Shown: in pieces, positions 34,895 to 43,378 of the stretch
Numbering within the stretch: position 1 is the first letter of the stretch
Layout of the letters: every line of letters begins with the position of its first letter
Source of the DNA: Nocardia anocheti
GTDB lineage: Bacteria > Actinomycetota > Actinomycetes > Mycobacteriales > Mycobacteriaceae
Assembly: GCF_029675105.1 (NCBI RefSeq)
Contig: NZ_JAQQFV010000010.1
Span: forward strand, 62,001-126,000
Length of the DNA: 64,000 bases
Reading direction: 5' to 3'
Translations under genes and position numbers: made by a program
Notes under the pieces: generated by a model
Told to the model about the DNA's origin: nothing
Databases searched by the model: none
What the model saw: only the letters and a program-made list of their open reading frames with translations

Positions 34895-35254
34895 ATCGAT
34901 GTGCCTCTTACCGTGGGGATATGGCGGCCTATGGGGCGAATACCGGTGTGTAGAGAAGGCTATCGAAGTCGGGGGGCTCGAGCTGCGGGATCTGACGTTG
35001 GTGTGCTCCCCGCGCGAGCGGAGATGAGCCCAGTGAGGGGCTGGTCGAGACCGCTGCCACTGTGTGCTTCTCCGTGCGAGCGGGATGAGCGCGTCGGAGG
35101 GCGGCGGCGCGGGCATGCATCCCGGTGTCCGCGCGCCTAGCCAATCGGCGAGCAGGATCTCGTCGACGCTCGAGGCCAGTAGGTCGTGGGCGCGAGAGCA
35201 TCGTCGGCGTCACCATGCGTTGGTCGGGGTGGCCCTGGGCGATTCGGCCGATGA
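34895..35254. other. Intergenic region with one repeat and no gene
   Basis: 360 bases lie between the membrane-protein start and the PAP2 stop. It contains the second 47-bp repeat (35095-35141). No reading frame is supported. Promoters for the membrane protein/NLR unit should lie at 34895-35000, but no confident -10/-35 pair is seen. Confidence 0.5.
35095..35141 (+). repeat. 47-bp intergenic repeat, copy 2
   Basis: 44 of 47 bases match 7639-7685, with the same orientation. It lies downstream of the PAP2 gene, next to the NLR unit. Confidence 0.7.
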
Positions 35255-36775
35255 TCAGCTCGTGGATGAACCGCGCCGGGCAGGGCGAGCCTGGGGGAGT
35301 GCCGACCTCTCGCCGGTCGAGACGGGTCGCACGACCCACCAGACGATCGTGGTCCATATCGAGGACAGCAGGATCGCGCCGATGATGTCGGTGGGGTGGT
35401 GGGCTCCGGCATAGAGTCGCTGCGCCGCTACCAGCGCCGGAACCAGGAATGCCGCGGCTGCGAAGACCCGGTACTGCCATCGGCGTGTGGTGGCCCACAC
35501 CAGCGCGGCGGTGCCAGCGTAGAGCGTCAGTGCGGCGGCGACGTGGCCGGAAGGGAAACTGGCCGTGGGGGGAAGGTCGGGATTGAGGTGTGCGACCCGG
35601 GGCCGGTCTCGGTCGACGATCGCGGCGGTGGTGAGGAATAGCGTGATCTCGCCCAGCAGCGCGGTGCCTAGGAACAACACCGGTCGCCAGCTGCGCGAGA
35701 TGCCCACCGCGAGTGCTGCGACGATCACAGCGATCGTGATGATCGCGACGGTATTTCCGATCTCGCCGAACACGCCGAGGACCGACGTGAGCGTGGAATT
35801 GCGGTGCTCGGCGAGCATCGCCACGACGCGGTGATCCCACCCCAGGACAGCGGTGTCGGTGTCCAGGGTGCGCACCAGGAGGCCGATTCCCACCAGTCCA
35901 CCGACGAGTAGCACCCACGCGACCGCGAGCTCGCCGATCCCTTGCCAGGGGTGCGGCAGCGTGGGCGGATGCTGAGCCGGGACCGGTCGCAAGTCGTCTT
36001 CCTCGGCCGGGGCGACGTCGCCGGGTAGAGGGCCGGTGCTGTCGATCCGGGCGTCGCGACGCCATCGGTGAAAGGCGACAGTTGCCAGTACGAGCCACAA
36101 TGTGCCGAGTAGCCAGCCGCCGAGGACATCGGTGAGGTAGTGCACGCCGAGCGCTGTTCGGCTCACCCCGATGGCGATCACGATCCCCACCGTGAACACG
36201 GTCGCCGCGCGGCGCGCGCCCGCCTGCCAGGTGGGCGTGAAGACCAGCAGCACAACGCCGTAACACACCAGTGAACTCATCGCGTGCCCGCTGGGAAAGC
36301 TCCAACCGTCCGTTGTGTAGACGGGCTCGTCCACCACCGGACGTAGCCGTGCGACAAGCTCTTTGACGACCGGGTTGAGGATCAGGCCACCCGCGGCAGT
36401 GAGCACCACGTAGAGGGCGAGTCGGGGGAGACGACGCAGCAGCAGCCAGATGGTGGCGACGGCCAGCACCAGAACCAGCGTGCTGGTGGCCCCGAGTCCG
36501 GTGATGCCGGTGACTGCGCTCTGTAGGGCCTTGTTGTCCGCCACCACGGCGACCACGTGGTCGGTGACCCTTTGATCCGCGGTCTGCATCGGTTCCCACC
36601 GCGTCCGGACCAGTGCGGTGAGCATCCCGAACCCGATACCGATGCCCACAGCGCCGAGTAACGCCGCGGCACTGCGAACAGCGAACCGTTCGACGGCCTC
36701 GGTCTCGCTGTGATGCGCGACGACGGAGCTGTCGGTGCCCGTCGCGACATCCTCGTCACGTTGGTCGACAGACAA
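35255..36775 (-). CDS. Membrane protein with two PAP2 phosphatase domains
   Basis: This 506-residue integral membrane protein contains two type-2 phosphatidic acid phosphatase domains. The first has KELVARLRP, FPSGHAMSS and SRTALGVHYLTDVLGG; the second has VDRDRPRV, FPSGHVAAAL and QRLYAGAHHPTDIIGA. Both keep the catalytic Lys/Arg, Ser-Gly-His and Arg-x5-His residues (Lys replaced by Asp-Arg in the second). It has about 12 hydrophobic segments. The TTG at 36775 is chosen because AGGAGG lies seven bases upstream, and no ATG fits the domain start. Substrates may be phosphatidate, undecaprenyl or polyprenyl phosphates. The tandem arrangement suggests gene duplication. Confidence 0.85.
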   Translation of the reverse strand: MSVDQRDEDVATGTDSSVVAHHSETEAVERFAVRSAAALLGAVGIGIGFGMLTALVRTRWEPMQTADQRVTDHVVAVVADNKALQSAVTGITGLGATSTLVLVLAVATIWLLLRRLPRLALYVVLTAAGGLILNPVVKELVARLRPVVDEPVYTTDGWSFPSGHAMSSLVCYGVVLLVFTPTWQAGARRAATVFTVGIVIAIGVSRTALGVHYLTDVLGGWLLGTLWLVLATVAFHRWRRDARIDSTGPLPGDVAPAEEDDLRPVPAQHPPTLPHPWQGIGELAVAWVLLVGGLVGIGLLVRTLDTDTAVLGWDHRVVAMLAEHRNSTLTSVLGVFGEIGNTVAIITIAVIVAALAVGISRSWRPVLFLGTALLGEITLFLTTAAIVDRDRPRVAHLNPDLPPTASFPSGHVAAALTLYAGTAALVWATTRRWQYRVFAAAAFLVPALVAAQRLYAGAHHPTDIIGAILLSSIWTTIVWWVVRPVSTGERSALPQARPARRGSSTS

Positions 36776-37171
36776 TGCGACACCTCCTGCGATCGTATGG
36801 CATCGCCGACCAGCGAGAACCGCGAAAGGCCACCAGGGAACTCCGGTTGGCGGATATCGTTGTTGTTCAAGGTTTCCCGTTGCAGGCGGCCGCAATCAAT
36901 CGAGAAATCACCAGCGCGATTCCCGCGCGCGCCGGGGTCGTGGGCACGATCTGGCCTGCGGAGCTGATCGCATCGGTGAGAAGCGATTTCTTTCGTACCA
37001 GGGCTGGCAGGGTGGGAGCGGGGACAGCGGGGCACGCTTCTTCTCTGTCCCTCGCGGCCGGTGCCGCTGGAGGCGGAGGTAGGTCTGTCTTTCTGGACTG
37101 CGCCTGGTTGATTCGGAGGGGTCAGGGTATGTCGGAAACGACAGTTCATCCCCGCGACGAGAGGTCACACA
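36776..37171. promoter_or_regulatory. Intergenic region with candidate general-stress promoter
   Basis: No gene is supported here. GTTG at 37107-37110 and GGGTAT at 37125-37130, with a 14-base spacer, match the SigB/SigF-type promoter form of actinobacteria. They lie about 40 bases before the CsbD start, in keeping with CsbD being a general-stress protein. Confidence 0.4.
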
Positions 37172-37417
37172 ATGCCCGAGCACGGTAACGGAGTTCGCGA
37201 AGGCGTCGAAGGCGTCGTCGAAGACGTCAAAGGCAAGGCCAAAGAAGCCGCCGGTGCGCTTACCGGCGACGACAACCTCAAAGAAGAGGGCCAGGCCCAG
37301 CAAGACAAGGCCGAGTCCCAGCGCAAGGCCGCCAGCAAGGAAGCCGCCGCGGAGAAAGCACGCGCTGAAGCCGACATCGACGAGGCACGCCAGGCAGCGC
37401 ATCAGCGCGACCGCTGA
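37172..37417 (+). CDS. CsbD-family stress protein
   Basis: This 81-residue, highly charged helical protein has the CsbD pattern GVREGVEGVVEDVKGKAKEA, then A-L-T-G-D-D-N-L-K-E-E-G and a Lys/Glu/Ala-rich coiled tail. CsbD proteins are SigB-dependent general-stress proteins in Gram-positives, with no known enzymatic activity. GAGAGG lies eight bases before the ATG, and a very strong terminator follows 16 bases after the stop. An upstream stress-type promoter is noted separately. Confidence 0.9.
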   Translation: MPEHGNGVREGVEGVVEDVKGKAKEAAGALTGDDNLKEEGQAQQDKAESQRKAASKEAAAEKARAEADIDEARQAAHQRDR

Positions 37418-37433
37418 TTCGGGCTGCTGACAC

Positions 37434-37475
37434 GGTGGGAGGGGCTGGGACGAATTCGTCCGAGCCCCTCCCACC
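37434..37475 (+). terminator. Very strong intrinsic terminator after CsbD
   Basis: The 13-bp GGTGGGAGGGGCT arm pairs with its complement at 37463-37475. Inside it is a second palindrome, GGACGAATTCGTCC. The tail is TCTTG. Confidence 0.85.
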
Positions 37476-37703
37476 TCTTGTATGCGTGTCCTGCCGAGAG
37501 TAGTGGCGGGGCTTTCATCCTCCCGAATGATCCACGCTAGCAGCCCTATTCGGGGTCAGAATGTCAGAGCTGCGCCGGTCATGGGTGTGGCGAGTCCGGG
37601 GGTGGGGCCGCTGCAGGATCGGGTGACACTGTGACCCGCCCCACCGTTGGCCATTACGACTGGAACCTATTTGGTGGGCGGGTCGACCGCGGGCGCTGCG
37701 GGC

Positions 37704-37985
37704 TCAGCTTTCGCGATAGGGGTCGGCGCGATGGGAGAGCCGTTCGGTGAATGTCTCCGCCCAGGCTTGTTCCTCGGAGACATCAGTCAGCGGGGGTCGG
37801 CGGCGGGAAGGCATCGGGCGGCCCTGTCCGCGATCGGGGCCGGGCCGGGATTGGCGGGCGAGCAGCTTGGTGTTCCAGGTGAGGTATTCCGGCAGCGTCA
37901 TTCCGGCGCAGTTGGCGGCCTCGGTCAGCGTCTGCCAATCCTGGTCGTCCAATGTCATCGTGAGTGTGATGTCCCTGTACGCCAT
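37704..37985 (-). CDS. Small hypothetical protein with ribbon-helix-helix-like start
   Basis: This 93-residue protein begins ITLTMTLDDQDWQTLTEAAN, then MTLPEYLTWNTKLLA. This beta strand with two helices resembles CopG/Arc DNA-binding folds or antitoxins. The rest is basic and proline-rich with an acidic end. A TAGTAT -10-like box lies five bases before the ATG at 37985, so it may be leaderless. No toxin gene is adjacent. The assignment is tentative. Confidence 0.5.
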   Translation of the reverse strand: MAYRDITLTMTLDDQDWQTLTEAANCAGMTLPEYLTWNTKLLARQSRPGPDRGQGRPMPSRRRPPLTDVSEEQAWAETFTERLSHRADPYRES

Positions 37986-38223
37986 GACCGATACTATCCC
38001 CGCACGCTGCGGTTGGCCCTGCGACAGCAGGATCGTGTCGACCCGCGCCGGTCGGATTGCGCGGCAACGGCATTCGTCAGGTGCCGCCCGCGATCGGTTG
38101 CCGGATCGTCGGAGGAGGTGTTCGGGGGCTGATTCGGTCCGTGGGGAGGGGGTATCGCCAGGTCGTGGGCGATTCGGCGTCCACGACGAGGGGTCACGAG
38201 CTCGGCGGCGGAAGGATCAGCGG

Positions 38224-38517
38224 GTGACGATGGCGAGGCGATACCGACGTTCTGGAGACCTCACGACGCGAGATACTCCGCCGTCGTGGAAACTGGGCGC
38301 CGAGGGAGCCGCCGACGGGGAGTTGGCAGCGCTGGGCGTTCCCGCGGTGGTGTTGTCGGGAGTGCTGGTCTTCGCCGGTGTGGCCTCGCTGGCCTGGTTG
38401 CCGTCCTTGGCTGCCGAGTACGGCGGGCCTGTGCCTGTTGCCAGCATCGTCGCGCTGCATGTGATCTTGTCCGCGGCGCTGGGTATCTGGGGTATCGGAC
38501 AGCGCCGACGTCGCTGA
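38224..38517 (+). CDS. Small two-TM membrane protein, unknown
   Basis: This 97-residue protein has a basic N-terminus (ARRYRRSGDL) and two hydrophobic segments (about 38-58 and 70-90) separated by a short acidic loop, and ends in basic QRRRR. GGAAGGAT precedes GTG 38224 by seven bases. No family is recognised. The strong third-position GC supports coding. It may anchor or regulate neighbouring envelope functions, without direct evidence. Confidence 0.55.
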   Translation: MTMARRYRRSGDLTTRDTPPSWKLGAEGAADGELAALGVPAVVLSGVLVFAGVASLAWLPSLAAEYGGPVPVASIVALHVILSAALGIWGIGQRRRR

Positions 38518-38565
38518 CGGTCACTCGCTAAGACGCCGTGGAACTCGGCTGTCCGGAGTGGACAG

Positions 38566-39906
38566 CTATCGGTCGATGTCGCTGTGCCGTCTCGACCACG
38601 CCACGGCTGTCGCGGCGGCCAGTACCGCGGCGACAACCCACGCGGGACGCGGGGCGAAGGATGCGACAAGCAGAAGAGGCACCGCAGTGCCGACGGCCGT
38701 ACCGAGTTGGGCTGCGGTGTTGACCAACCCCGAAGCCGTCGTTCGCGCCTCGTCGGGCACCGACAGCGCGGTAGCGGTACTGGCCACCGAGGAGATCCCG
38801 AGTCCGCACCCCATCACCGCGGTCGCGATCGTCACCGCCGCGCCGGTCGGCCATGCCACGAGCGCACCGATTCCGGTCGCGATCAACCCCATTCCGATGG
38901 TGCCGATCGCCGCGGTTCCGAGGGCTCGAACCAGCTGACCTGCGGCTGCCGCGCCGACGATCACCATGATGCTGAGCGGAACCAAGGTGGCGGCCGCCGC
39001 TGTCGGCGAATACCCCTGGGTGGCCTGGAGATGAAGAGTGAGGGCGGTAGCCACACCGCTGGTTGTCGCGGTATTGACGAACGCGGTGGTCGATCCCCAT
39101 CGAACGGTAGGGAGTCGGGCCAACGCGGCAGGGACGAGCGGGTTCGCGGCGCGACGATCCACCGCGATGAAGATCGCTGTCATCAGCGCCGCCGAGACCA
39201 GCAGCGCCGCACCCCGCCATGCGTTCTCGCCCAGCGACGATGTTCCGACGACAGTCAGGATGACCGCCCCGGTCGCCGCCGCCGCGCCGAAGGCGTTGAA
39301 CGGCTCGCGTACCCGCTGCGGCGGATCGGCAGGTATCACCGCGAGCACGGCGACCACGAGCAGCGCGCTGACCGGTACGAGCGACCAGAAGATCGTGCGC
39401 CATCCCCCGAACTGGGTGAGTACGCCACCGAGCACGAATCCCGAGATACCGGCCGCGGCTCCGGAGGCGCTCCAGGCCGCGACGGCTTTCGCCCGAGTGT
39501 GCTCATCGGGCGCCTGGGCGGTGAGCAAAGTCAACGCCGAGGGAACCGCGCACGCGGCGGCGCCGCCCTGTAGTGCGCGCGCACCCGCGAGCACGAGCGC
39601 TGAGGGAGACAGGGCGGCGATCACCGCCCCGACCGAGAACACCGCGATGCTGGTCGAGATGGTGCGCCGATGCCCCACACGCTGTCCCACCCGCGCACCG
39701 AACAACAGCAGCCCACCGAAGAACGTGGCGTAGGCGGCGGCGATCACGGTCCCGTCGGCGGCCGAACCGTCGAGGTCCGCGAGCATCGCGGGCAAGGCGG
39801 TCGCGACGACGGTCACACACATGACATCGACGAACTGCACCGAACACAACGCGAGCGTCCGCGCGAGACGCCCGGCGCGCACAGGCCGACGGGGCACCAC
39901 TGTCAC
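38566..39906 (-). CDS. MFS drug-exporter, EmrB/QacA (DHA2) type
   Basis: This 446-residue transporter has about 14 hydrophobic segments. It starts LCSVQFVDVMCVTVVATALP, the D-x3-V-x5-A-L-P signature of DHA2 antiporters. Motif A region GARVGQRVGHRR and motif C LQGGAAACAVPSALTL are also visible. The exported substrate is unknown; lipophilic drugs or cell-envelope precursors are possible. The start codon is at 39906. Its downstream neighbour is convergent. Confidence 0.88.
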   Translation of the reverse strand: MTVVPRRPVRAGRLARTLALCSVQFVDVMCVTVVATALPAMLADLDGSAADGTVIAAAYATFFGGLLLFGARVGQRVGHRRTISTSIAVFSVGAVIAALSPSALVLAGARALQGGAAACAVPSALTLLTAQAPDEHTRAKAVAAWSASGAAAGISGFVLGGVLTQFGGWRTIFWSLVPVSALLVVAVLAVIPADPPQRVREPFNAFGAAAATGAVILTVVGTSSLGENAWRGAALLVSAALMTAIFIAVDRRAANPLVPAALARLPTVRWGSTTAFVNTATTSGVATALTLHLQATQGYSPTAAAATLVPLSIMVIVGAAAAGQLVRALGTAAIGTIGMGLIATGIGALVAWPTGAAVTIATAVMGCGLGISSVASTATALSVPDEARTTASGLVNTAAQLGTAVGTAVPLLLVASFAPRPAWVVAAVLAAATAVAWSRRHSDIDR

Positions 39907-39937
39907 GGAATATGGTGGTTGAGAAGACTCGTCGGGG

Positions 39938-40180
39938 TCACCAGCGCGAAGTCAGCGCGCCCGGTGCGAGCCCCTCGGTTCGCCGCAACGTCTCGGCCAT
40001 GGCTTCCAGGCGTACCAATGACTCGCCCGAGAGTCCGGCTGCGCGAGTGCACAATTCACGCAGCGGGGAATCCCACAGTCGCAGGAGCAGATGATCGTCG
40101 TATACCGCTGAATCGCTGGACAGGCCGACGCTGTCCGCGTCGATACGGCACGTCGAGGGCCGCGAGCGCAAAATCTGCAT
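39938..40180 (-). CDS. Small hypothetical protein
   Basis: This 80-residue soluble protein starts MQILRSRPSTCRIDADSVGL. It contains a helical middle (DDHLLLRLWDSPLRELCTRA) and ends in GLAPGALTSRW. GGGGAG six bases before ATG 40180 supports a real gene. It has two cysteines and no known domain. It is followed 31 bases later by the MFS gene on the same strand and may be co-transcribed. Confidence 0.5.
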   Translation of the reverse strand: MQILRSRPSTCRIDADSVGLSSDSAVYDDHLLLRLWDSPLRELCTRAAGLSGESLVRLEAMAETLRRTEGLAPGALTSRW

Positions 40181-40267
40181 GGTGTTCTCCCCTGTGCGGT
40201 CTCCACGCATCGTCGGCACTGCGACCTGTTGCGGGTGATTTGTTGGCAGTACAGCGCATTCCCTGCT

Positions 40268-40488
40268 TCATAGAGACCAAACAGCCCGTCCGGACCGTCG
40301 ACGCCATCCGGCACGAGCCAAGGCCGCTCCCGCGACAAGACGAGCGGCCACCGCGGCCGCCGCCAACGACAGCGAGATCGCGCTCGCGGTCCCCGGCGCG
40401 GCGCATCAACACCGCGGCCAGGAGCGGCCCGACCAACCCCAGCCCGGCCGCTACCAGCAGAATCGCCCCGGTGACCTCGGTGGTCATG
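40268..40488 (-). pseudogene. Possible small two-TM protein with a one-base frameshift
   Basis: ATG 40488 opens MTTEVTGAILLVAAGLGLVG, a hydrophobic helix, to about 40390. A neighbouring frame continues with a second helix (SLSLAAAAVAARLVAGAALA) to a stop at 40268. The span is one base short. It is a plausible short membrane protein but has no homology recognised here. It lies 18 bases from the divergent MEDS gene start. Confidence 0.3.
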
Positions 40489-40506
40489 TCGGCTAGGCTC
40501 GTCCGC

Positions 40507-41496
40507 ATGAGTGCACCGGCTGGAGTTGTTCCACCGCACGACCACGTCGTCGACATCTATGACGGGGTGAACGAGCTGGTCCGCAACGTCGGCGACTTCC
40601 TCGGCCAGGGACTCGACACCGAGGGCGCGGCGGTGATCATCGCCGTCCCCGCCCACCGCGACGCCATCGCTGCGCGGCTGAATGCCCACGGTTTCGACGT
40701 GGCCGCCCTGACCGCCTCCGGGCGTTACCGATCCCTGGACGCCGCGCGGACCCTGGCGGCCTTCACCACCGATGGTGCTCTCGACCGGGATCGGTTCGCC
40801 GAGGTGATCGGGGATGTCATCGTCGCCGCCGGTGCGGATCAGCGTCCGGTGTTCGCGTTCGGTGAGATGGTGGCGCTGCTGTGGGCCGACGGCGACCCTG
40901 GGGCCGCGATCGCCCTCGAAGCGATGTGGAACGACCTGGCTCGCAGCCATCGGTTCGCGCTCTACTGTGCCTATCCACGGGACATGCTCACCGGCGCCGA
41001 CGATCTGGCGGGTCTGCAACAGGTCTGTGCCCACCATTCCGCGATCGTCGCGCCCGACAGTTACGCCTCCGCCGACATCGAGCTCGGACCGAGTACCGAC
41101 AGTGATTGTCGAACCTATGTATCGGTACCCGGCGCCGTAAGCGCCGCGCGCCGGTTCGTCACCGCGCGACTGCGATCCTGGCGCCACGCCCCGACGGTCA
41201 TCGACGACGCGGCGCTGGTGGTTTCCGAACTCGCCGCCAACGCGGTCACCCACGCGCACACCGCGTTCCGGATCCGACTCTCCCAGAACGAGCGATCGGT
41301 GACGATCGAGGCCGAGGATCTCAGCCCACACCTTCCCGTCCTGCGGTCCGACCGTGGAACCGCTCTCGGTGGGCGTGGCGTGATGCTGATCGCGGCACTG
41401 GGCAGCCGCTGGGGCACCGAACTGGATCCGGCCGGGCACACCAAGAGCGTGTGGTGTGAAATTCCCTCTTCTCTCGCCTCCCGGGAAGGGAACTGA
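40507..41496 (+). CDS. MEDS-domain sensor with anti-sigma-type ATPase (HATPase_c)
   Basis: This 329-residue protein has an N-terminal MEDS (DcmR sensory) domain (about 10-185) with LGQGLDTEGAAVIIAVPAHR, FGEMVALLW and SHRFALYCAYP. A RsbW-like ATPase domain (about 205-320) follows, with N-box VVSELAANAVTHA, VTIEAEDLSP and GRGVMLIAAL. Such proteins act as anti-sigma factor kinases in stress partner-switching. A TAGGCT -10-like box lies seven bases before the ATG, so it may be leaderless. The next gene, three bases later, has the same MEDS domain plus a STAS-like end. Confidence 0.85.
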   Translation: MSAPAGVVPPHDHVVDIYDGVNELVRNVGDFLGQGLDTEGAAVIIAVPAHRDAIAARLNAHGFDVAALTASGRYRSLDAARTLAAFTTDGALDRDRFAEVIGDVIVAAGADQRPVFAFGEMVALLWADGDPGAAIALEAMWNDLARSHRFALYCAYPRDMLTGADDLAGLQQVCAHHSAIVAPDSYASADIELGPSTDSDCRTYVSVPGAVSAARRFVTARLRSWRHAPTVIDDAALVVSELAANAVTHAHTAFRIRLSQNERSVTIEAEDLSPHLPVLRSDRGTALGGRGVMLIAALGSRWGTELDPAGHTKSVWCEIPSSLASREGN

Positions 41497-41499
41497 GAC

Positions 41500-42384
41500 A
41501 TGCCTATCGATCCCTCCGCGCCCGCGCTCGGCTCCTCGGTGGTCAGGGCCGCCGGTCAAGTGACCCACGCGCGACAAGCCAGCTGCCATGATCATGCCTG
41601 CTGGGCCTATTCCACCCGTCCTGAACGCGACCGCGCGGCCGTGCAATGGCTGCTGGAGGGCGCGGGTCTCGGACAGCGCCTACTGGCGGTCACCGACGAC
41701 GCCGATGCCGGGGCACGCTTGCTGGCCGCTTTCGCCGCAGCCGACACCGCGCAGGCCCACGAACTCACCCACATTCCCCTCGCGACGGTCTACGACGTGA
41801 CGGCACCGATCGATACCGAAGCCCAGCTCGCTCGCTACCGGGCCGAAGTCGCCTCGGCCCTCGACGCGGGGTTCGCCGGTATCCGTGTCTTCGCCGACAT
41901 CACCGGCCTCACCCTGGATCCCGCCCGCCGCCCCGGGCACACCCGCTGGGAACACGTCGCGGACGCGTTCATGGCTGACGGCAACCCGATGGCCGCCATG
42001 TGCGCCTATGATCTCACCGCGACCGGCAGAGACCAGGACGCGATCATGGCTGTGCATCCCTTGCGCCACGGGCCCTCCCAGGTGCCCACCAGTTTCGGGC
42101 TGTACTGGCGAGACGGGCATCGGATCCTTGACGGACAAATCGATCAGGCCGGTGTAGCCGCCCTGCGCGGCGCGCTCGCGGCCTTGCCCGAGGAGGCCAC
42201 CGACCTCGACGTCAGCGATCTGTCGTTCCTGAGCGCGCGCGCCGCGGCCGTGCTGGCTGGCACCGATCAGGATCAGCGCGGACGACCGTCGGTGCGGTTG
42301 GTCAACGCCCATCCCATCGTCGAGCGAGTGTGGAGCGTGATGGATTTCGACCCCCGAATGCTGCTCAGCCGCGTCGGTTCCTGA
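41500..42384 (+). CDS. MEDS-domain protein with STAS-like C-terminus
   Basis: This 294-residue protein has a MEDS domain (about 30-195: HDHACWAYSTRPERDRAAVQ, GQRLLAVTDDADAGARLLAA, AAMCAYDLTAT) and a C-terminal STAS/anti-anti-sigma-like segment (ATDLDVSDLSFLSARAAAVL, with the Asp-Leu-Ser-Phe-Leu phosphorylation-type site). Together with the preceding anti-sigma kinase it suggests a partner-switching pair on one transcript. The gene starts three bases after the previous stop. The sensed signal is unknown. Confidence 0.8.
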   Translation: MPIDPSAPALGSSVVRAAGQVTHARQASCHDHACWAYSTRPERDRAAVQWLLEGAGLGQRLLAVTDDADAGARLLAAFAAADTAQAHELTHIPLATVYDVTAPIDTEAQLARYRAEVASALDAGFAGIRVFADITGLTLDPARRPGHTRWEHVADAFMADGNPMAAMCAYDLTATGRDQDAIMAVHPLRHGPSQVPTSFGLYWRDGHRILDGQIDQAGVAALRGALAALPEEATDLDVSDLSFLSARAAAVLAGTDQDQRGRPSVRLVNAHPIVERVWSVMDFDPRMLLSRVGS

Positions 42385-42477
42385 GTCAGCGGACCCCACC
42401 GGACGCGGGTGAGGCCGGTCGGGTGCTGGATGCGTGGTGCGGACGATGACGGCGGTGGCGAGGAATACTGTGGCTCC

Positions 42478-42888
42478 ATGAGCGATGACCGTCCGAAACT
42501 GGCCGTAGCGTTGGATCTCCAGCCGCATCCGGAGGGTGGCTGGTTTCGTGAAACCTGGCGTAGCGCGGTGGAATTCGAGCCGACGGGCTACGCGGGTCCA
42601 CGGGCGAGTGCGACGGCGATCTATTTCCTGCTGCTGCCGGGTGAGCAGTCCGCACCCCACACGGTGACCTCGGACGAAATCTGGATGTGGCATCGCGGTG
42701 GCCCGCTGCTGCTGCGTATCGGCGAGGAGGAAATCGTCCTCGGACCCGACGTCGAGCAAGGTCAGCGGCCCCAGGCGGTGGTCCCCGGTGGGGTGAGCCA
42801 GTCCGCCCGTCCCGCTGGTGCGGACTACACCCTGGTGAGCTGTGTCGTCGCGCCGGGCTTCGATTTCGCCGATTTCCGTCTCGACTGA
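42478..42888 (+). CDS. DUF985 cupin-like protein
   Basis: This 136-residue beta-barrel protein has LQPHPEGGWFRETWRS, TAIYFLLLPGEQSAPHTVTS, DEIWMWHRGGPLLLRIGEEE and QAVVPGGVSQSARP. These are the conserved motifs of DUF985, a cupin-superfamily fold with His and Glu positions for metal binding. The ATG is at 42478. There is no signal peptide. No specific substrate is known; related proteins are often called RmlC-like. Confidence 0.88.
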   Translation: MSDDRPKLAVALDLQPHPEGGWFRETWRSAVEFEPTGYAGPRASATAIYFLLLPGEQSAPHTVTSDEIWMWHRGGPLLLRIGEEEIVLGPDVEQGQRPQAVVPGGVSQSARPAGADYTLVSCVVAPGFDFADFRLD

Positions 42889-42914
42889 CCGACGCCGCGG
42901 TGGCCATCTTCGGA

Positions 42915-43160
42915 ATGGTCGACCGCAGCCCACGGACCCGGGTCTGGATGGGCTTGGCGTGGGGTGTCGCACTGGCGCTGATCGTGGACGAGGCCGCGCT
43001 GCTCATCACGCTCGAGGACGTGTACTGGCAGACCGCGGGCTGGCCGAGCGTCGCGTCGGCACTGGTTCTGATCGGCGTCGGCGGGACCCTTCTGGCCCTC
43101 ACCGGGGGCTCTCGCCATCGCCGCGAGGAGACGACGACAGATCGAGCCGAGACCCCGTAG
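42915..43160 (+). CDS. Small membrane protein
   Basis: This 81-residue protein is read from ATG 42915 (GTG 42900 is also possible). It has two hydrophobic segments, MGLAWGVALALIVDEAALLI and VASALVLIGVGGTLLALTGG, and a charged tail. The inner acidic D-E-A-A-L-L-I plus D-V-Y-W-Q resembles the C-terminal half of larger actinobacterial integral membrane proteins. It starts about 26 bases after the DUF985 gene, so it is co-transcribed. The function is unknown. Confidence 0.55.
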   Translation: MVDRSPRTRVWMGLAWGVALALIVDEAALLITLEDVYWQTAGWPSVASALVLIGVGGTLLALTGGSRHRREETTTDRAETP

Positions 43161-43378
43161 TCGCGGTTTCCACCAAGCGCGCCGGGGTAAGGCCGCCGAT
43201 ATGAGCGAGTTTCCAGCGCACGGCTTCGCACTGTGGGTGTGACCCGGCTGCTCGCCGCCTCGCGTGGAGCTGGGTCGTCTTCCGCGCTCACCGCACCGGC
43301 AACGCCGCGCTCACCGCCGGGGACCCAGCAGATCTAGACGAAACGAGGCGACTGCAACGACCACGAAAGGAATCATCG

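Noticed and set aside
34929-36599. Long minus-strand frame of about 550 codons
   Set aside because: It lies within the PAP2 gene in another frame, has an Arg/His/Pro-rich shadow composition and carries no domain.
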